Assembly (NCBI GenBank): GCA_900708905.1
Contig: CAADRB010000047.1
Span: 844,225 to 908,224, forward strand
Length of the DNA stretch: 64,000 bases
Direction of reading: 5' to 3'
Origin: Hymenolepis diminuta
Lineage: Eukaryota; Platyhelminthes; Cestoda; Cyclophyllidea; Hymenolepididae
The notes under the pieces are model-generated. The model did not search any database. It was not told the origin of the DNA and saw only the letters and a list, made by a program, of their open reading frames with translations. A program made the position numbers and the translations under genes. This document shows positions 24,601 through 37,110 of this stretch, piece after piece (position 1 is the first letter of the stretch; every line of letters starts with the position of its first letter).

Positions 24601-27119
24601 CAAGGTTGCGCCATACCTTGCAAATAGAATTTAAGAACTTCATAAACAGCGCATGTGAAAAGACAATCACCGTAATTAATAATGCTATAACAGGCAGCCA
24701 AGTTAAATCTCTAAAATTTAACTAAAATTCACAGAAGCACTTAAAATAACCGATTTTTAAAACTAGATACAGGAAAGTGTCGAACCCAGAAGTAGTAAAC
24801 CAAACATTGGGAAGGCAAATGAACTGGCAAAAGAACTGTCCATATAACAAGAGATATCCTTAATAGCTAACCTAATTGTTAATTAAAGTAGACTTAAATT
24901 CTAAACATTAACTAAGGTTGAGTTGTTAACATAGATACAATACTATTGTTACGAGGACGAATAACAAGGGAGATGGGGAATTATTAGAATAATGTGAAAC
25001 GGATTAGAAATGTAACAAAATAATTGAATAAGTTTTGCTGATAAATCTCCGGTATGCTTATACGGTTATGACTAGATTGTGCTTATAGTGTGTAGGGCAT
25101 TTGAGGACACCTTACCTAAACCTAAAATTTCTTGTAACAAGACAAATAAATATAAAACCTATCAACCTAGGTTTTATTCTGCTCGGCTTTTATCGCCCAC
25201 TCAGTTCGAGTCCAAAAGCGACTGGAAACCAGGTGGCCTTTATTGATGCCCTCCATTACTTGGACCATTGCTTCCATCTGAGAGGAGGATTTGGTGTTAT
25301 GGAGATGACTATTAACTTCCTATTCAACAAAGCCCCGCCCCACCCCACACGTAACAATCCAAAGGATTAAGGTCTGGTTAGTAGTTAGGAGGCAACATGT
25401 TTGGTGTGACATGATGATGAAAATTCTCGGCCATCAATATAATACTGGATTTTGAGATTATGAGATGGGGCCGAATATAGTTGGAAGACGTGGGATCTTC
25501 CATTGGCTACACCGTCTATCCAAGGCGGCTTAATGGCAATGGTTTGAAGAGTCTCTATGTAGGCAACTGTATTTGCATTGACTCTAAGATTCCTGTGGGA
25601 AAAATGGGGGAGTCATAATGTGCCACTCCCTCACTGACAACACTTAAAGCTATCACTGTTGTTGGAAACTCCACGTGCATAAAACTTCGAACTGGAGTTG
25701 GATTCGCCCACACATAACTTGCCACCTATCATTTCTTCGATTGACTTTTTCATCCTGGTGGAAGTTATTTTCGTTGGAGAAAAAACAAAAACACTCCTCT
25801 GCTTTGGGGTACTTTAATTTCCTTAAGAGTCCTTTTATACGCATTAAACGATTCTCTTGAATTGTTTTTACCGAAATAAACTGACCTCGCTTAGGAACGT
25901 ATGATTTGTATCCGAGGCCTTGATGAACAACATTTCTTATTGTTTTTTTCAAACATTTGAAGATATTTGGCANNNNNNNNNNNNNNNNNNNNNNNNNNNN
26001 NNNNNNNNNNNNNNNNNNNNNNNNNNNNNNNNNNNNNNNNNNNNNNNNNNNNNNNNNNNNNNNNNNNNNNNNNNNNNNNNNNNNNNNNNNNNNNNNNNNN
26101 NNNNNNNNNNNNNNNNNNNNNNNNNNNNNNNNNNNNNNNNNNNNNNNNNNNNNNNNNNNNNNNNNNNNNNNNNNNNNNNNNNNNNNNNNNNNNNNNNNNN
26201 NNNNNNNNNNNNNNNNNNNNNNNNNNNNNNNNNNNNNNNNNNNNNNNNNNNNNNNNNNNNNNNNNNNNNNNNNNNNNNNNNNNNNNNNNNNNNNNNNNNN
26301 NNNNNNGACCAGGAAGTCCTTCATTGGCATTGATCTCAACAAAGGCTTGAAGAATGCTGCTGTAGATAGTCTCATTTCCAACCAGCTGAGCCATTTGTCT
26401 AATCATAATGACTAAAACGAGAATAATTTAATCATAAAATCTTAAATACTTACCCTGGAAGGGATAGCTAACTAAGAGGCCTAAGCATCGAGCAATGGTC
26501 AATTTGGTGGTCTGTAAATCAAGAAAAGGCGAAATTCGATACCAATTTAAGAATTCTTGATGGTTTAAAAGACAAAACCATCATTACCTCCTTAAGAAAG
26601 ACCCTAAAACCGAACTCTGTCTCAATTACAGATTTTTTATATACGTAACCCGCGACATGTTGCTAAATAAAAATAACAAATTAACCTCCAACAAAACAGG
26701 AATGCGTTTAATAAGGTTTTGAATCAAACCTTTAGGTAGAATTCACATATTGATGACTTAATACTTGAACCAACAACAGATGCGGGAAGGCCGACGGTAA
26801 ATAATCGAAAGAGACCAACTTCTTCTCGAAGATGTCCAACTACAAAAAGGAATTATATACAGACCACAAACGTACGATAATTGAAAACATTGGGATACAT
26901 ATATCTCTGCAATCCGATTATGTTTCTCCCAAGTTTAGGTTGCTCGAATTCATAACCCAGCTAAGTAAAGCATATTAACGAAATACATGGCGAACACACC
27001 ATCATTAGTGTACGAGCTGTTACAAATGGATGACAAACTGTTGATAAGGCTGTGGGAATTACATAATCGTAGCAAAGTTTAGTGACCGAGCCGCTGCTTA
27101 AAGCGACGGGGTAATCCAT
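21691..27119 (-). CDS. MTCH2: Mitochondrial carrier homolog 2 (MTCH2-like)
   Basis: Relative of the SLC25 carriers in the outer mitochondrial membrane; in mammals it inserts tail-anchored proteins and acts as a receptor for BID. Nine exons read on the reverse strand: 27119-27000, 26960-26876, 26839-26730, 26662-26588, 26511-26454, 26411 into the gap, 22567-22432, 22216-22149, 21934-21691. All visible phases join. Key matches to MTCH2: LGYEFEQPKLGRNIIGLQ in exon 2 (human GYEPLPPTIGRNIFGRQ), VSYPFQVIMIRQMAQLVGNE across exons 5-6, and GLIPRLLGEVITVWL in exon 7 (human GLVPRLLGDILSLWL). The start is ATG at 27119, in frame with a good N-terminus. The last exon (80 residues) fits MTCH2 length but is weakly conserved. 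Part of exon 6 is lost in the 334-base gap. MTCH1 is the alternative; invertebrates usually have one gene for both. Confidence 0.9.
25160..25972 (-). mobile_element. Dead mariner-family (IS630/Tc1/mariner) transposase remnant
   Basis: Lies in the large MTCH2 intron beside the assembly gap and may continue into it. On the reverse strand, going down from 25972, pieces of one transposase appear in order: GYKSYVPKRGQFISVKTIQE, ENRLMRIKGLLRKLKYPKAE, CFFSNENNFHQDEKVNRRND, then in shifted frames PWIDGVANGRSHVF, AENFHHHVTPNM and NPLDCYVWG. Frameshifts and stops break it. The first catalytic Asp (normally FFSDE) reads Asn, and the QDSAPSH block has lost its Asp, so it cannot be active. Ends and terminal inverted repeats were not found. 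Confidence 0.8.
25973..26306. other. Assembly gap (334 N)
   Basis: Run of unknown bases. It removes the 3' end of MTCH2 exon 6 with its donor and the 5' part of the mariner remnant. Open frames drawn through it are artefacts. Confidence 1.
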
Positions 27120-28708
27120 CTCAGGCTAATTTTTGCAGAGTATTGAACTCGTAGATTAGTTTTCTATTCAACCTTCATGACCTTTATCTATTTATTTAAT
27201 GTTATCATTATTAATTAAATATTATTTATATAGACTCAAGATATTTATATATGACATCTTTTTCATCTCCCTCTTATTTTAAATAATTTGTTTTAAATCA
27301 GAAATTTATGTAGATGGTTTGTTAAAGACTGACATTTTACTCCTTTGCTCTTTATTATGGTTAGAAAACAAGCATCTTAATTACCGGACTTATATGGGTT
27401 AAAACGCATTCAATGCATGGGAACTGATTCTGATCATATTAGGGAAAATCAAAATTGATCTAGTAAGTAATTTTAAACAGCCAAGACTAATGTATGCGTG
27501 CAGTTTTACTTTTCTAAATAACGAAAATTTCCTTTCCCTTTTTCTCTAAGCTTAATTTATATTTTTATTTACCCTTTGGCCTTTGAATGACTTCTGTCGA
27601 TGAACTGTCAAGTAAGATGAAATAACTTTTCACGTTTTGTTTCTCTGTCAAATCCTCATGCTCCTTCTTCTTAGATTATTTCACATCACATAGATTTGCG
27701 AACTCAAATTCACACTGATTTTTATCAAACCTAAGTACGTCTCAACTTTCATATTGCAATTATCTACTTCACTCCCAAATCCATGTAATATCTTATACTT
27801 CTCACTCGTATACGACAATACAAGATTCAACACATTACCAGCATCTCAGCTTCGATTTCTTAATACAAATAATCATTTTCTCCTAATTATCTGCTCGCTT
27901 TGTTATAACATGTGCTGGATAAAAAGTGACCAGAATTCAGAGCTCAATACTATTTGCAATCATATTTCAGGACGCTATGCCTTTAATCTCTTTAGTATCT
28001 TGGAATTGTCTTCAAATACCTCAAAAATGATTATTTTTTCATATGGTTAAACATCAAAAAAAGTGATAATTAATCGCTTGTCGAAATTCCGACCTAGCAT
28101 TCCTAGTTATCCTTCACTTCTATTATCCCCAGCATGAAAATACTATATGCCATTTGGATTGATGCACCGTCTGACGTCCTTTTTCTTGTGTATAGTTGGG
28201 ACCGAGATGTACCACTAACTGCCTCAACCATTCCGTTAACAGTATTATTGCTAAAAATTAGCAAATTATCTCTGACTTTCCTTCGCTACCGCAACCATCA
28301 GCATTACAGATGACCCAATACGTCCTGGTCCCTATTCAAAGACTTCCGTTAATAAGACTGGTTTTCGCTGCCGTCCGCATTTTTTATCCCGTTGTTGTTG
28401 TGAGGATCGATAAAAATTAGGAGCATAGCTTGCAGAATAGATCATGTAAACCCGGTTACTTAACTGCTAGTTACTTCTTGGCATTGCAGACATCCAAGTT
28501 AGCGGTAAGAAGCGCTCATCCATGCCTTTTACATATTCTAAACCTAAAGATCCCTTACAATGTATGACCATCCCTTTTAATCAAAATGAAAAAACTGAAG
28601 GAGAGAACGTTGTAAACCACTTTCAGAAAGACTGCACAAGCATTCTCGGGCAACTGCCAAATAATCAAATTAATAGTGAAGAGAGATGGGGATTTAAAAA
28701 TTTGCCCA
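27120..28708. other. Spacer between MTCH2 start and MICU1 stop
   Basis: No gene seen. It must hold the MTCH2 promoter and the MICU1 3' UTR, as both genes run leftward. The forward frames at 27754-28050 and 28522-28728 are open by chance; the second overlaps the last MICU1 exon in antisense. Confidence 0.6.
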
Positions 28709-31700
28709 TTACTCCAGGCGCCGTTTAACTTCATGATTAATGCAATAGAAAATCGCATTAATAAATCGTAAGAAACCCGTATCCATGGGCTTATCCAAAC
28801 CTCTAAATAGTCTATTCTTCATCACATGCACGAATTCTTTGTAGCTCAACTGACCATCGTCTAAAAAGAAAAAAACAATAAGTTAAATACTGAGAAATAG
28901 ACAAGTATTACGCAAAAAAATAAACAACTACCATTTTCGTCAAACAATGTAAAGACAACATCTACGAGATGAGGGGTCAATTTAACGTTAGCAACGACCT
29001 TGGCAACGTGAAGAAAAGTTGCTTGGTCAATAGCCGCTCCAGCCAGTGTGTGGAAGGTAAGAGCTGTATCTAACTCTGAGACTGATCGCAGAAGATGTGT
29101 GAAATCCAGAAATTCCTTAAACGTTATGCCCTAAAAATGTAAAGAATATAGAATCATATGTACCTGCTACTTATAACTATTAAGTAGAGGTTGATTAAAT
29201 TCAGAGTTTACCACAGAAGTTTCTTCATCATCTTCCGGATACTTTTTCTTCACCCTTCGGAGCATCAATCGTCGTTTGTTCTCGGAGAAGCCTGCATAGG
29301 TCAGAAGGGATTTCGCAAATGCAACTTCAGTTATTCGGCCATTTTCCGGTTCATAGCGATCAAACTGATTAAATGGGGAAACAAATGACTTTGAAAAAGG
29401 GTACAAATTTACAGAAATCTAACATGCAAATAATGGAAATTGTGTGCTTTATTATAATTCATGCAGACACTCATAAAGCTTCAATGAAATTGATTGCTGA
29501 AAAATTACTGGCGAAACAGGCGATTTGCAATTTGCAATGATATGATATGCTGAAATTGAAAACCTTTACCAGAAAAAAAACCCACCGATATAAAACATTA
29601 TAGACTCCAATTAGCCAGAATAAAACCCAAAGACTATTTAGGGAAACAAATTTTTAAATTCTGTTCAAATTTATACAATTTCACGATAGCAATTTAATTT
29701 AAATAAATATCTACTGAATCCAGTGATCTAATTACTAGGTAGGTAGAGAACGTTTTTACATAGCACAATATAAGCTTACATATGGGCTAGAAAGTAATCA
29801 TAAGAAGATTTTACTGTCTATTATTTACTATTAAACCAACTTAATTGAATTCTAAGATGCTCGAATGCGTCATTGATGCAGCGATTAGCATGCTCTTCTT
29901 GGAAATCAGAGATCATGGGTTCGATGTCCATGGATGAACACATATTAATCTATACACTGGTTAAGTTTGGGTGAAAGAATTAGAGTTTCTTACCAGGGAG
30001 GCTCTATGCATATACCTCCACAACAATCCACAATGATTGTTGGAAAACCCTTTCCTAAATGGACTTTGGAGCTTGTTTAAACTATCTGCCCAAGACCCAC
30101 AGACGCCCTGTTTTAATGAAATACGTACATTTGCCCCTTGTAAACACACTCCCCGTCTCTCTCAGTTTTTTGGTCACTGATCATTCTAACAATAAACTCT
30201 GTTCACCACTGTCTTGCCCATCTCGTTGTGTGATAAAGATCGGTAGTGGAAAAAGAGAATGGCTAGAAATACATCTACGGATTCGGAAACAAAATATACT
30301 ATCCGCTTTCTTCTTACAAGATATTAGGAAACTCGAATAAATCAATCTATTCCTTAATTTCTACCCGCAAATATTATCTAACCTCTTACACCTTGTTGCA
30401 AATGGAATCAATTGAAAAAAAAGCATTTCAAGCGAACATGCATGTAAACCCAGGCGATGAACGTATTGAGGGAGATCAAAATGCTCCGTCAGCGCAAAAA
30501 AGTGCAGGATGAAATCAAATGTGTCAGGTCATGAACTTACCCGGGTATCTTGCTTCAAGCGATAGAACTGAAGAGAGGATGCATATGATTAAGATTGCTC
30601 TGACTAACCACGAGGAAAATGGAAGTACAAATTCTATCAGTCCTAATTTAGGTAACTTCAGCAATTATTGGAAGACAATATAAAACAAATATGGCTAATC
30701 CCCTAACTGAACACCTGTTTTCAACATTACTTTTTAAACAATTTAAATACTTTCAGAGGTGGATTAAAATATTTAGAAGGTTATTCCACTAATGGCCTAA
30801 TTGATAGTAGTATAATAATTTCACTTTACCAACGATTTGAATGGCTACAAGAAGGATGGAATAACATACCAGAGTATATAAAGGTACTATTTACAAGGGG
30901 TCAATTTAGCGGGGATATACCAGTGAAATTGGCAAGGAGTTTTTTTGTACCACAAGCGGAGCATGCAAATAAGTAAGGTGACTGAGTCATTACATTGGCC
31001 AATAGGGAATATGAGCAAGTGATGAAAAATAACAATCACCGGATGAGTGGAGTCACATTTTTTCCCCGATAATATATTCTGTCTTACTAATAAGCGAATT
31101 AAATTATTATTAATCAATCAGACTTTGAAATGAATTATACTGATAACCCACTTCCAGTTGAGTAATTTCTTCTTGCAATCTGGCTTGAAAATCTATGAAT
31201 TTGGCGATTTTCAGTTTTTCCTTGCCATCGGGTCCAAAGAAGTACTCGTGGATAGCACTTTGGCTGACGGATTTCAGGGTATTGCCAGTGGTAGTGTGGT
31301 CTCTGTGACGACGACCCATAGCTGTAGTGTCGAGAATCACTCCTCGAACCTGTTAAAAGGCACAACTGAATTAATTGACATATCTATGAAATTCTCTGAC
31401 CTTCTCACACTTGCATCAAATAGGAACAGGTGGTTAACAGCTTATCTGGTCGTAACCTCAGGCAAAAGGTCATATTTTCTACATGCAATTTATCTTTTGG
31501 TCATTAATTTATTATACTATACCGGCTGAATCCAAACAGAAGTTGGCAATTACCAGCGGCCTCCATAATAATAGCGATTCCTGAGTCTACTTAAGAAGGC
31601 GTTTTCCTAAGCTCATCTTAGATTAGGAATGGCATTATAGAGCCGCTTTGGTTGATAACTCGAATTCTGTCAGGTCCTTTATAAGCCAAAACTAGCCAGT

Positions 31701-34700
31701 GCGACTGGCCATTTCGATCACTGGGTGTGCATGGGCGGGTAAAAACTTGTGGCCTCTGATTTTGCAGCGTAACACGTTTACTACTAGGCCACTAACAGCT
31801 TCTATATTGGCAATGGACAAGTGAAAATCAAATTACACGTCCGACTGATAAAAAATAAACCGAATTTTTTCGCTTAACAATGCCACTTTATCAACTATTG
31901 AATATCAAAATGAACGAAAAGCACATTCCGTCAGTAGATAAACGGTTCAGTAATCAACATTGCTTTAATGCATCATTTGTATGCAAATGATCCTTCTAAA
32001 AATAATGGGAAGAAACAAAGGGAGAGATAGTCTAACCATTATTTTTGAAGAGTCCGTAAAAGAATTGCCTTTTTATGGCATTAAACAATAACGTCAATTT
32101 TGGCAGCGTACATGAAAGTCGCTTGTATCATTTTGAGATATTTAGCCACTTAAATGTCACTTAAAATGCCTACAAAAAATGTGTCGCATCGATCTAGAAT
32201 GGAAGCTATTGAAAAAAGTGAAATATGTAAATCACACACATCAGCTATTACCCATAACATCTAGGGACATAAAATAGTATCTAAATAGAAGGAGAACTGC
32301 TAAACAATTCCAGTGCTTCTTATGAAATAACCCTCAAGAGTAAATAAATTTGTTTCTATCGTTCGGGGGCCAAATCTCACATCTTAGTACACCCGAAAAC
32401 TTCGATAAAAGTTTCTTTGAGACGGAGACAGTGCAACTCATTCTCTTCAAGCACTCAACGTACATTCGCATATTTTGTTAACGATTTTCACAGCTTGTAT
32501 CTGCGATTGAAGTTTTAATTTCGTAAAAGCGCAAATACATCACTGTTTCGTCGTTATGAAACCAGTGGTCACTTAAATATGCCTTTATACTTACTCAATG
32601 AATGTCCTGTTTCAACCATCTTATCTCTCATTTTTTCTAGGATTTAGCTGTGTTTTATTGATAAACTTGAAAGTGTTACCTTACAAAAAAACACAAATCC
32701 TAAAATTAATTACAGAAATGCGTCCTACAACACTTATCTCACACTGAGGGAGGAAACCATGAAAATTTTACAGTTAGATAGCTATTTCAGAACTAACCGG
32801 ACATCAAATAAGAGAATAAACTACACCCACCTTTTCTAAGAGTAGAGAGAAGAACACTTGAAAGTAATTGATATCGTTTTCGGACTTTGACCTTTAGAGC
32901 GTGAGTTTTGATGAGTTCAAACATAACAAATAAATCACTTTGTACGTCAAAGCATCCTAAGGCTAAAACAAAGCGTAATAACTTAAGCCCTATGGAAAAG
33001 CATTGTTTCACTCACTAGCTGTTAAGTCTTCCCTTCCCCTCTGATTACATAAACAACCGGAAAATCTGGAGCAAAATTCCCTCATTTCTTTTGTTACGAA
33101 CTGTAGAAATATTACATTAAATTAAGAAAATATTCCAAACATAAAAACAATAGCTTTCACCTCACCAATGTATCGAACAGCCACCGTATTTATCAGAACC
33201 TTGTAAAAGACGAATTACTTAGCGGCCTTATACAAAGAGGAGTACAAATTAAAGATCAAACATCCTTTTCTCAGGCTTTGAGTTCAGTATGCATTCCAAA
33301 CATAAGTAAAGAAGAGATATAAATTCTTAAGGGATTGAAGGTTCATTAATTTACCACGTCAAATTCATCAGCGTCCAGTTCACCATCTCCGTTGATATCA
33401 AACATACGGAAGGCAATTTCAAATTGTCGTCTGGGAGCTAGAAAGGAATAAATGGTTAAAAACAAACAATGAGAAATCTAGACGCTAATTCAACAAACTA
33501 ATAAGAAGATAGAACTTACTGGAAATCACAGTAAGAAGGAAGACAAAATCAGTGAAGGAGATTAAAGCATTATTGCCGAGGCAGTAGAAGACAGAGTTCT
33601 TGGGAATATTAAGGTTCAGCTTATCTTTCTAAAAGAAAATAAAACCTCTTAATTCGTAAACTTATGTGCTCATCATCACAATGGTTTCACAAACGAAGGG
33701 AACTGATTGAAATAGACCACTTCGAAAAAAGAGGCAAGCATGCCAACTCTAGCTAATAGTAGATGAATAAAGAATATTGAAAATCTCTCAATGCTTGAAT
33801 GAAAAGCATCTTCCAATTAAAATGACTTCAAATAATAGGCCTAATTATCTAAAAAGGGCCTAAAAAAAGAAAAGAAAGTAAATCTGACAGACTAAAAATT
33901 GAAATGAAATAGAGCGTTTTTGATGTTACTTATATCCACAAAATCCCAACTCAAAATTACTTTTGAAAGTAAATTAAACTGAATTTAATAGGGCCAAAAT
34001 GATGAGTCGATTGGAAAACCAACAAACTGAGTTGCTTGGAAAAGAGTAAACATTTATGTAATAGAGAGATAAGGATACATTAAGGTACCGCCATATTTTA
34101 CATTAAATAAATAGTGTCATCCGCCCATGTTACTTAACATAAGGCCAAAATTTCTATGAAAGGAAGCTTCAAAAAAAAAACTTTTAATGCGAAGTGAGAT
34201 AACTTAAAAGGTCTTATGGCAAAAAAGAATCATAAACACCTCTCTCCACAGGTCCTCATTAAGACAAGTTGAATTTAAGTTTATACAGTAAATCATAAAT
34301 CATACTAATTAAGACCTGATGCACCGACTTCATAACCTACACATACTCGACCCATGTTTCTTCCCTAACTGCAATATTTTGCTTCTTCGCGCATTCAGAT
34401 GACATTTCATTATTAAAAATTTCAAAATATTTGCTTTGGCATAGATAATAATAATTAAATAATAATATTATTTAAAGATAAGAATCACAAGATTCATAGA
34501 AATATTCAAAGCGAAAAAACCTTCTAAAACCCATAAGCTGATTTTGCAAGATATATCAAGACCAAGAGAGACTTTCATCTTTCCATCAATATGCGAATCG
34601 CTTAAACTACACATTTAAATCCGGGGATAGTGAAGAATGATAGATTACCCTGGCGCAACAACCATTTAAGGATAAATGGATGAGTGGCAATTTAAAAATT

Positions 34701-36401
34701 AGTTTTCAAAAACCTTCGCTAAGAAAAGTGTATGCATCATGTAGAAAACGCAAAAAGAAACTAAAAAATTAAATAAAGCGGGTACAGTATCTTATTTAAA
34801 AACAGCGTTCCATTTCAGCGTTATTCCAAAAATTTGTTTGTTAAATATTTTGTTTAAGTTGAGTAAATAGCCTACAGTTACATAGGGAAGCAAGTGATCT
34901 GGAGTATAGTTTTACGAACTCACCTTGGGGTCGAATCGAATGAAAGCGTCGAGGTCCAGACCATCGGGCTGCTTCAAGCCCGGAGTGATAGCTCGCAGAA
35001 AGTCGTCCGGAGTCATGAAGACCTCTGAGGAACCATCCTCTTCCACTCGTTTCAGGGTAGCGAAGTAGCGGAATATCTTGTCTGGGGTCGAATAGGCACG
35101 AATTCGATCCTCGTAGGCAATGAACTACAGCCGTTGATGAGTAATTAATTGGAAATCGTCAATTTATTAGTATATCAGTAACAGTAATCCATCCAACATG
35201 ACGATACTACTTAATATGACTTTTCGTATATAAGAACGTTTTCACTTTCATAAATAATATGACCTATAAACCACATAAAGAACTTGCAGTTTACCTAGAT
35301 AGTGTATAACCACTAACTTACAATAATACGTAAGCAAGTTTTCCACGTTCATTTTGGTAAAAGAACGAATGAGACAAATTGGGGATATCACCTTAGTAGA
35401 CTTAAACCATGTATAATAAATAGACCTCAATGAAAATATATTATATTTCAGTGATTTATTCAAACATATACGGAAATATTCATGGCAAAATAATATTTAG
35501 GTTATAAGAGTAAAAATGGCAAACCGTAAGGCCAGATGTGCTCAAGTAACAGAACAATCCGATGCCTAACACATTCACGCAAGATTAGCCTTGAAAGAGT
35601 GGACGATCAGACCGCATTCCATAAAATACTGATTCAATTAGATCGAAGACACGAAAACAGCTGCCTTTAGCTTGAAGAAAGTTGTTTTGATTTTTTGATT
35701 TAACACTACACCTAAACACGTGTTCTGCAAAGATTAAGTAAAACAATTTTACAGAAAAAACACAAATAATATCCTGCATCTGTCAAAATTCGAGAGAGAT
35801 TCGTTTTAAGATCAACCATTACAGGATCATATTTAAATAAAACAACACGATAAGAAGTCAAGACGCGTTATGGTTGAACTTTAAGAAGAAATAAATTAAC
35901 CGAAGGCAGAAGAAAACTAATTATCAGATCTAAAAATAGAGATATTAATTCACCTTTCGAGTTCGAAAAGTATTTTTCACTTTTGGTTTCTCCTCCTCTT
36001 CATCTTCGTTAGTATTCTCAGCCTCCTTTTTGGAATGATACTCTGACTGACAACTAGCCTTTCTTGGGGGCGAATTATTATTATCGCCTTTTTTGAAAAG
36101 AGAATCCAACCTTTCTTGTAGGCGATCAATGCTAAGAGAATTGAGAAATAGACCAAAAATTAAAATTTTACCCATCATATTGAACGAACAGCAATCCACC
36201 TGCTACAAAAAATCCCATAAAATAGTATCCCTTCGAAAACGCCCGTTGATATCCATCATAGAAGTGATTGTATCTATTTCGATATGTCTGATTGTATCGG
36301 ACGGATAAGTGTGTGACTTGGGAGGATGCCCAAAATATGCGTCGATTTAATGGAGAATTCCATGGAATTCTAATAGCAATTTGTCGCAGCTCTGGTAGCA
36401 T
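28709..36401 (-). CDS. MICU1: Mitochondrial calcium uptake protein 1 (MICU1)
   Basis: EF-hand gatekeeper of the mitochondrial calcium uniporter, in the intermembrane space. Nine exons on the reverse strand: 36401-36172, 36131-35954, 35124-34924, 33628-33520, 33437-33355, 31349-31152, 29364-29212, 29130-28932, 28860-28709. They total 1503 nt and encode 500 residues; all phases agree. Residues 1-50 are Arg-rich without acidic clusters, fitting a mitochondrial presequence, and 59-74 form a hydrophobic segment. A charged linker leads into [19 protein letters not shown], nearly identical to vertebrate MICU1. EF-hand 1 (253-264, [12 protein letters not shown]) and EF-hand 2 (448-459, [12 protein letters not shown]) keep every calcium-ligand position. 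[13 protein letters not shown] matches the family's [13 protein letters not shown], favouring MICU1 over MICU2 or MICU3. The end (VKRRLE) is shorter than the human tail. Many introns are about 0.1-2.2 kb. Confidence 0.96.
29865..29992 (+). repeat. tRNA-derived SINE, copy 3
   Basis: In a MICU1 intron, antisense to the gene. Has an A-box-like GCAGCGATTAGCATGC and an intact B-box-like GGGTTCGATGTCC (29917-29929), followed by ATACACTGGTTAAGTTTGG and GTGAAAGAATTAGAG, which match the body of copy 1 in order. Confidence 0.6.
31645..31799 (-). repeat. tRNA-derived SINE, copy 4
   Basis: In a MICU1 intron. The reverse strand reads TTAGTGGCCTAGTAGTAAAC, GTGTTACGCTGCAAAATCAG, AGGCCACAAG, then a body with GTCGCACTGGCTAGTTTTGG, CTTATAAAG and GACAGAATTCGAG, the same order as copy 1 (GACCGTACTGGATAAATCTG, GCTAATAAAG, GACGAAATTCGAG). 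The B box is decayed. Confidence 0.65.
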
Positions 36402-36954
36402 AGCGTTAGAAAAGACAAACTGGGAGTATCAATAATGAATTATAACAAAAACAAACACAGGTAAGAACGTAATCCGCCGACCGATTGTCAAGACTTAACA
36501 CTGCGGCATCAGACACAAATGATAACCTTGAGGGTCAAATCGCAAGGTCAATATTGGGAAGATTTTCATCATTGCCAATTGTTAGAACGCAAATGAATAT
36601 ATGTGAAATATGTTTTTATTTTTGGTTAAATAAATTATTACCGATTTTATATTTATGTAAATCTTTCAATGTTGTGAACTGCGCTTTAATATTATTTTTT
36701 ACCCAATCGAATAGAATTTAGGATGACAATGAAAACATCAATGAGTTTTTATGAATTTTCAGATATTTAAATTTTTTATGACCCCCCACCGATACTTTCA
36801 TAAATGGTTTTTCCATAATTGAATGTGCTATAGCCAGTAGATGTCTATCAACACTTGGCGATTAGATATGATTTATAGGCGCTAAGATCTCCACTACAGT
36901 GTCCACAAGCGCTCCCGCTGTATGTTTGTGTGCTTGCACATAGGTACCTAAACA

Positions 36955-37110
36955 GGTGTCGATCATCACTGACGTCTAACGAAGAAATGTTTTATATGTT
37001 AACCTAATTTACTCATTATTAAATTGGGGTGGCTTTCCTGCCGACTCCGAACTGATCTGGCGACATGAGCGGCTTGACTTTTTCCAAATATTCGATCGAC
37101 CTGGCCCCGA
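36955..37110. repeat. Dispersed repeat family R2, copy 1
   Basis: Shares AATTGGGGTGGCTTTCCTGC and GATCTGGCGACATGAGCGGC with AATCGGGGTGGCCTCCCGGC and GATCTAGAGACATGAGTGAC at 61990-62120, same orientation. The upstream CTAACGAAGAAATGTTT also matches CGAACGGAGAAATTTAT there. Confidence 0.6.

Noticed and set aside
25101..25370. 89-residue forward frame
   Set aside because: It is antisense to the C-terminal part of the mariner remnant.
25653..26415. Several open frames crossing the N-run, on both strands
   Set aside because: Their length comes from unknown bases. The real content is a broken transposase on one side and an MTCH2 exon on the other.
31158..31529. 123-residue forward frame
   Set aside because: Mostly antisense to MICU1 exon 31152-31349, then intron.
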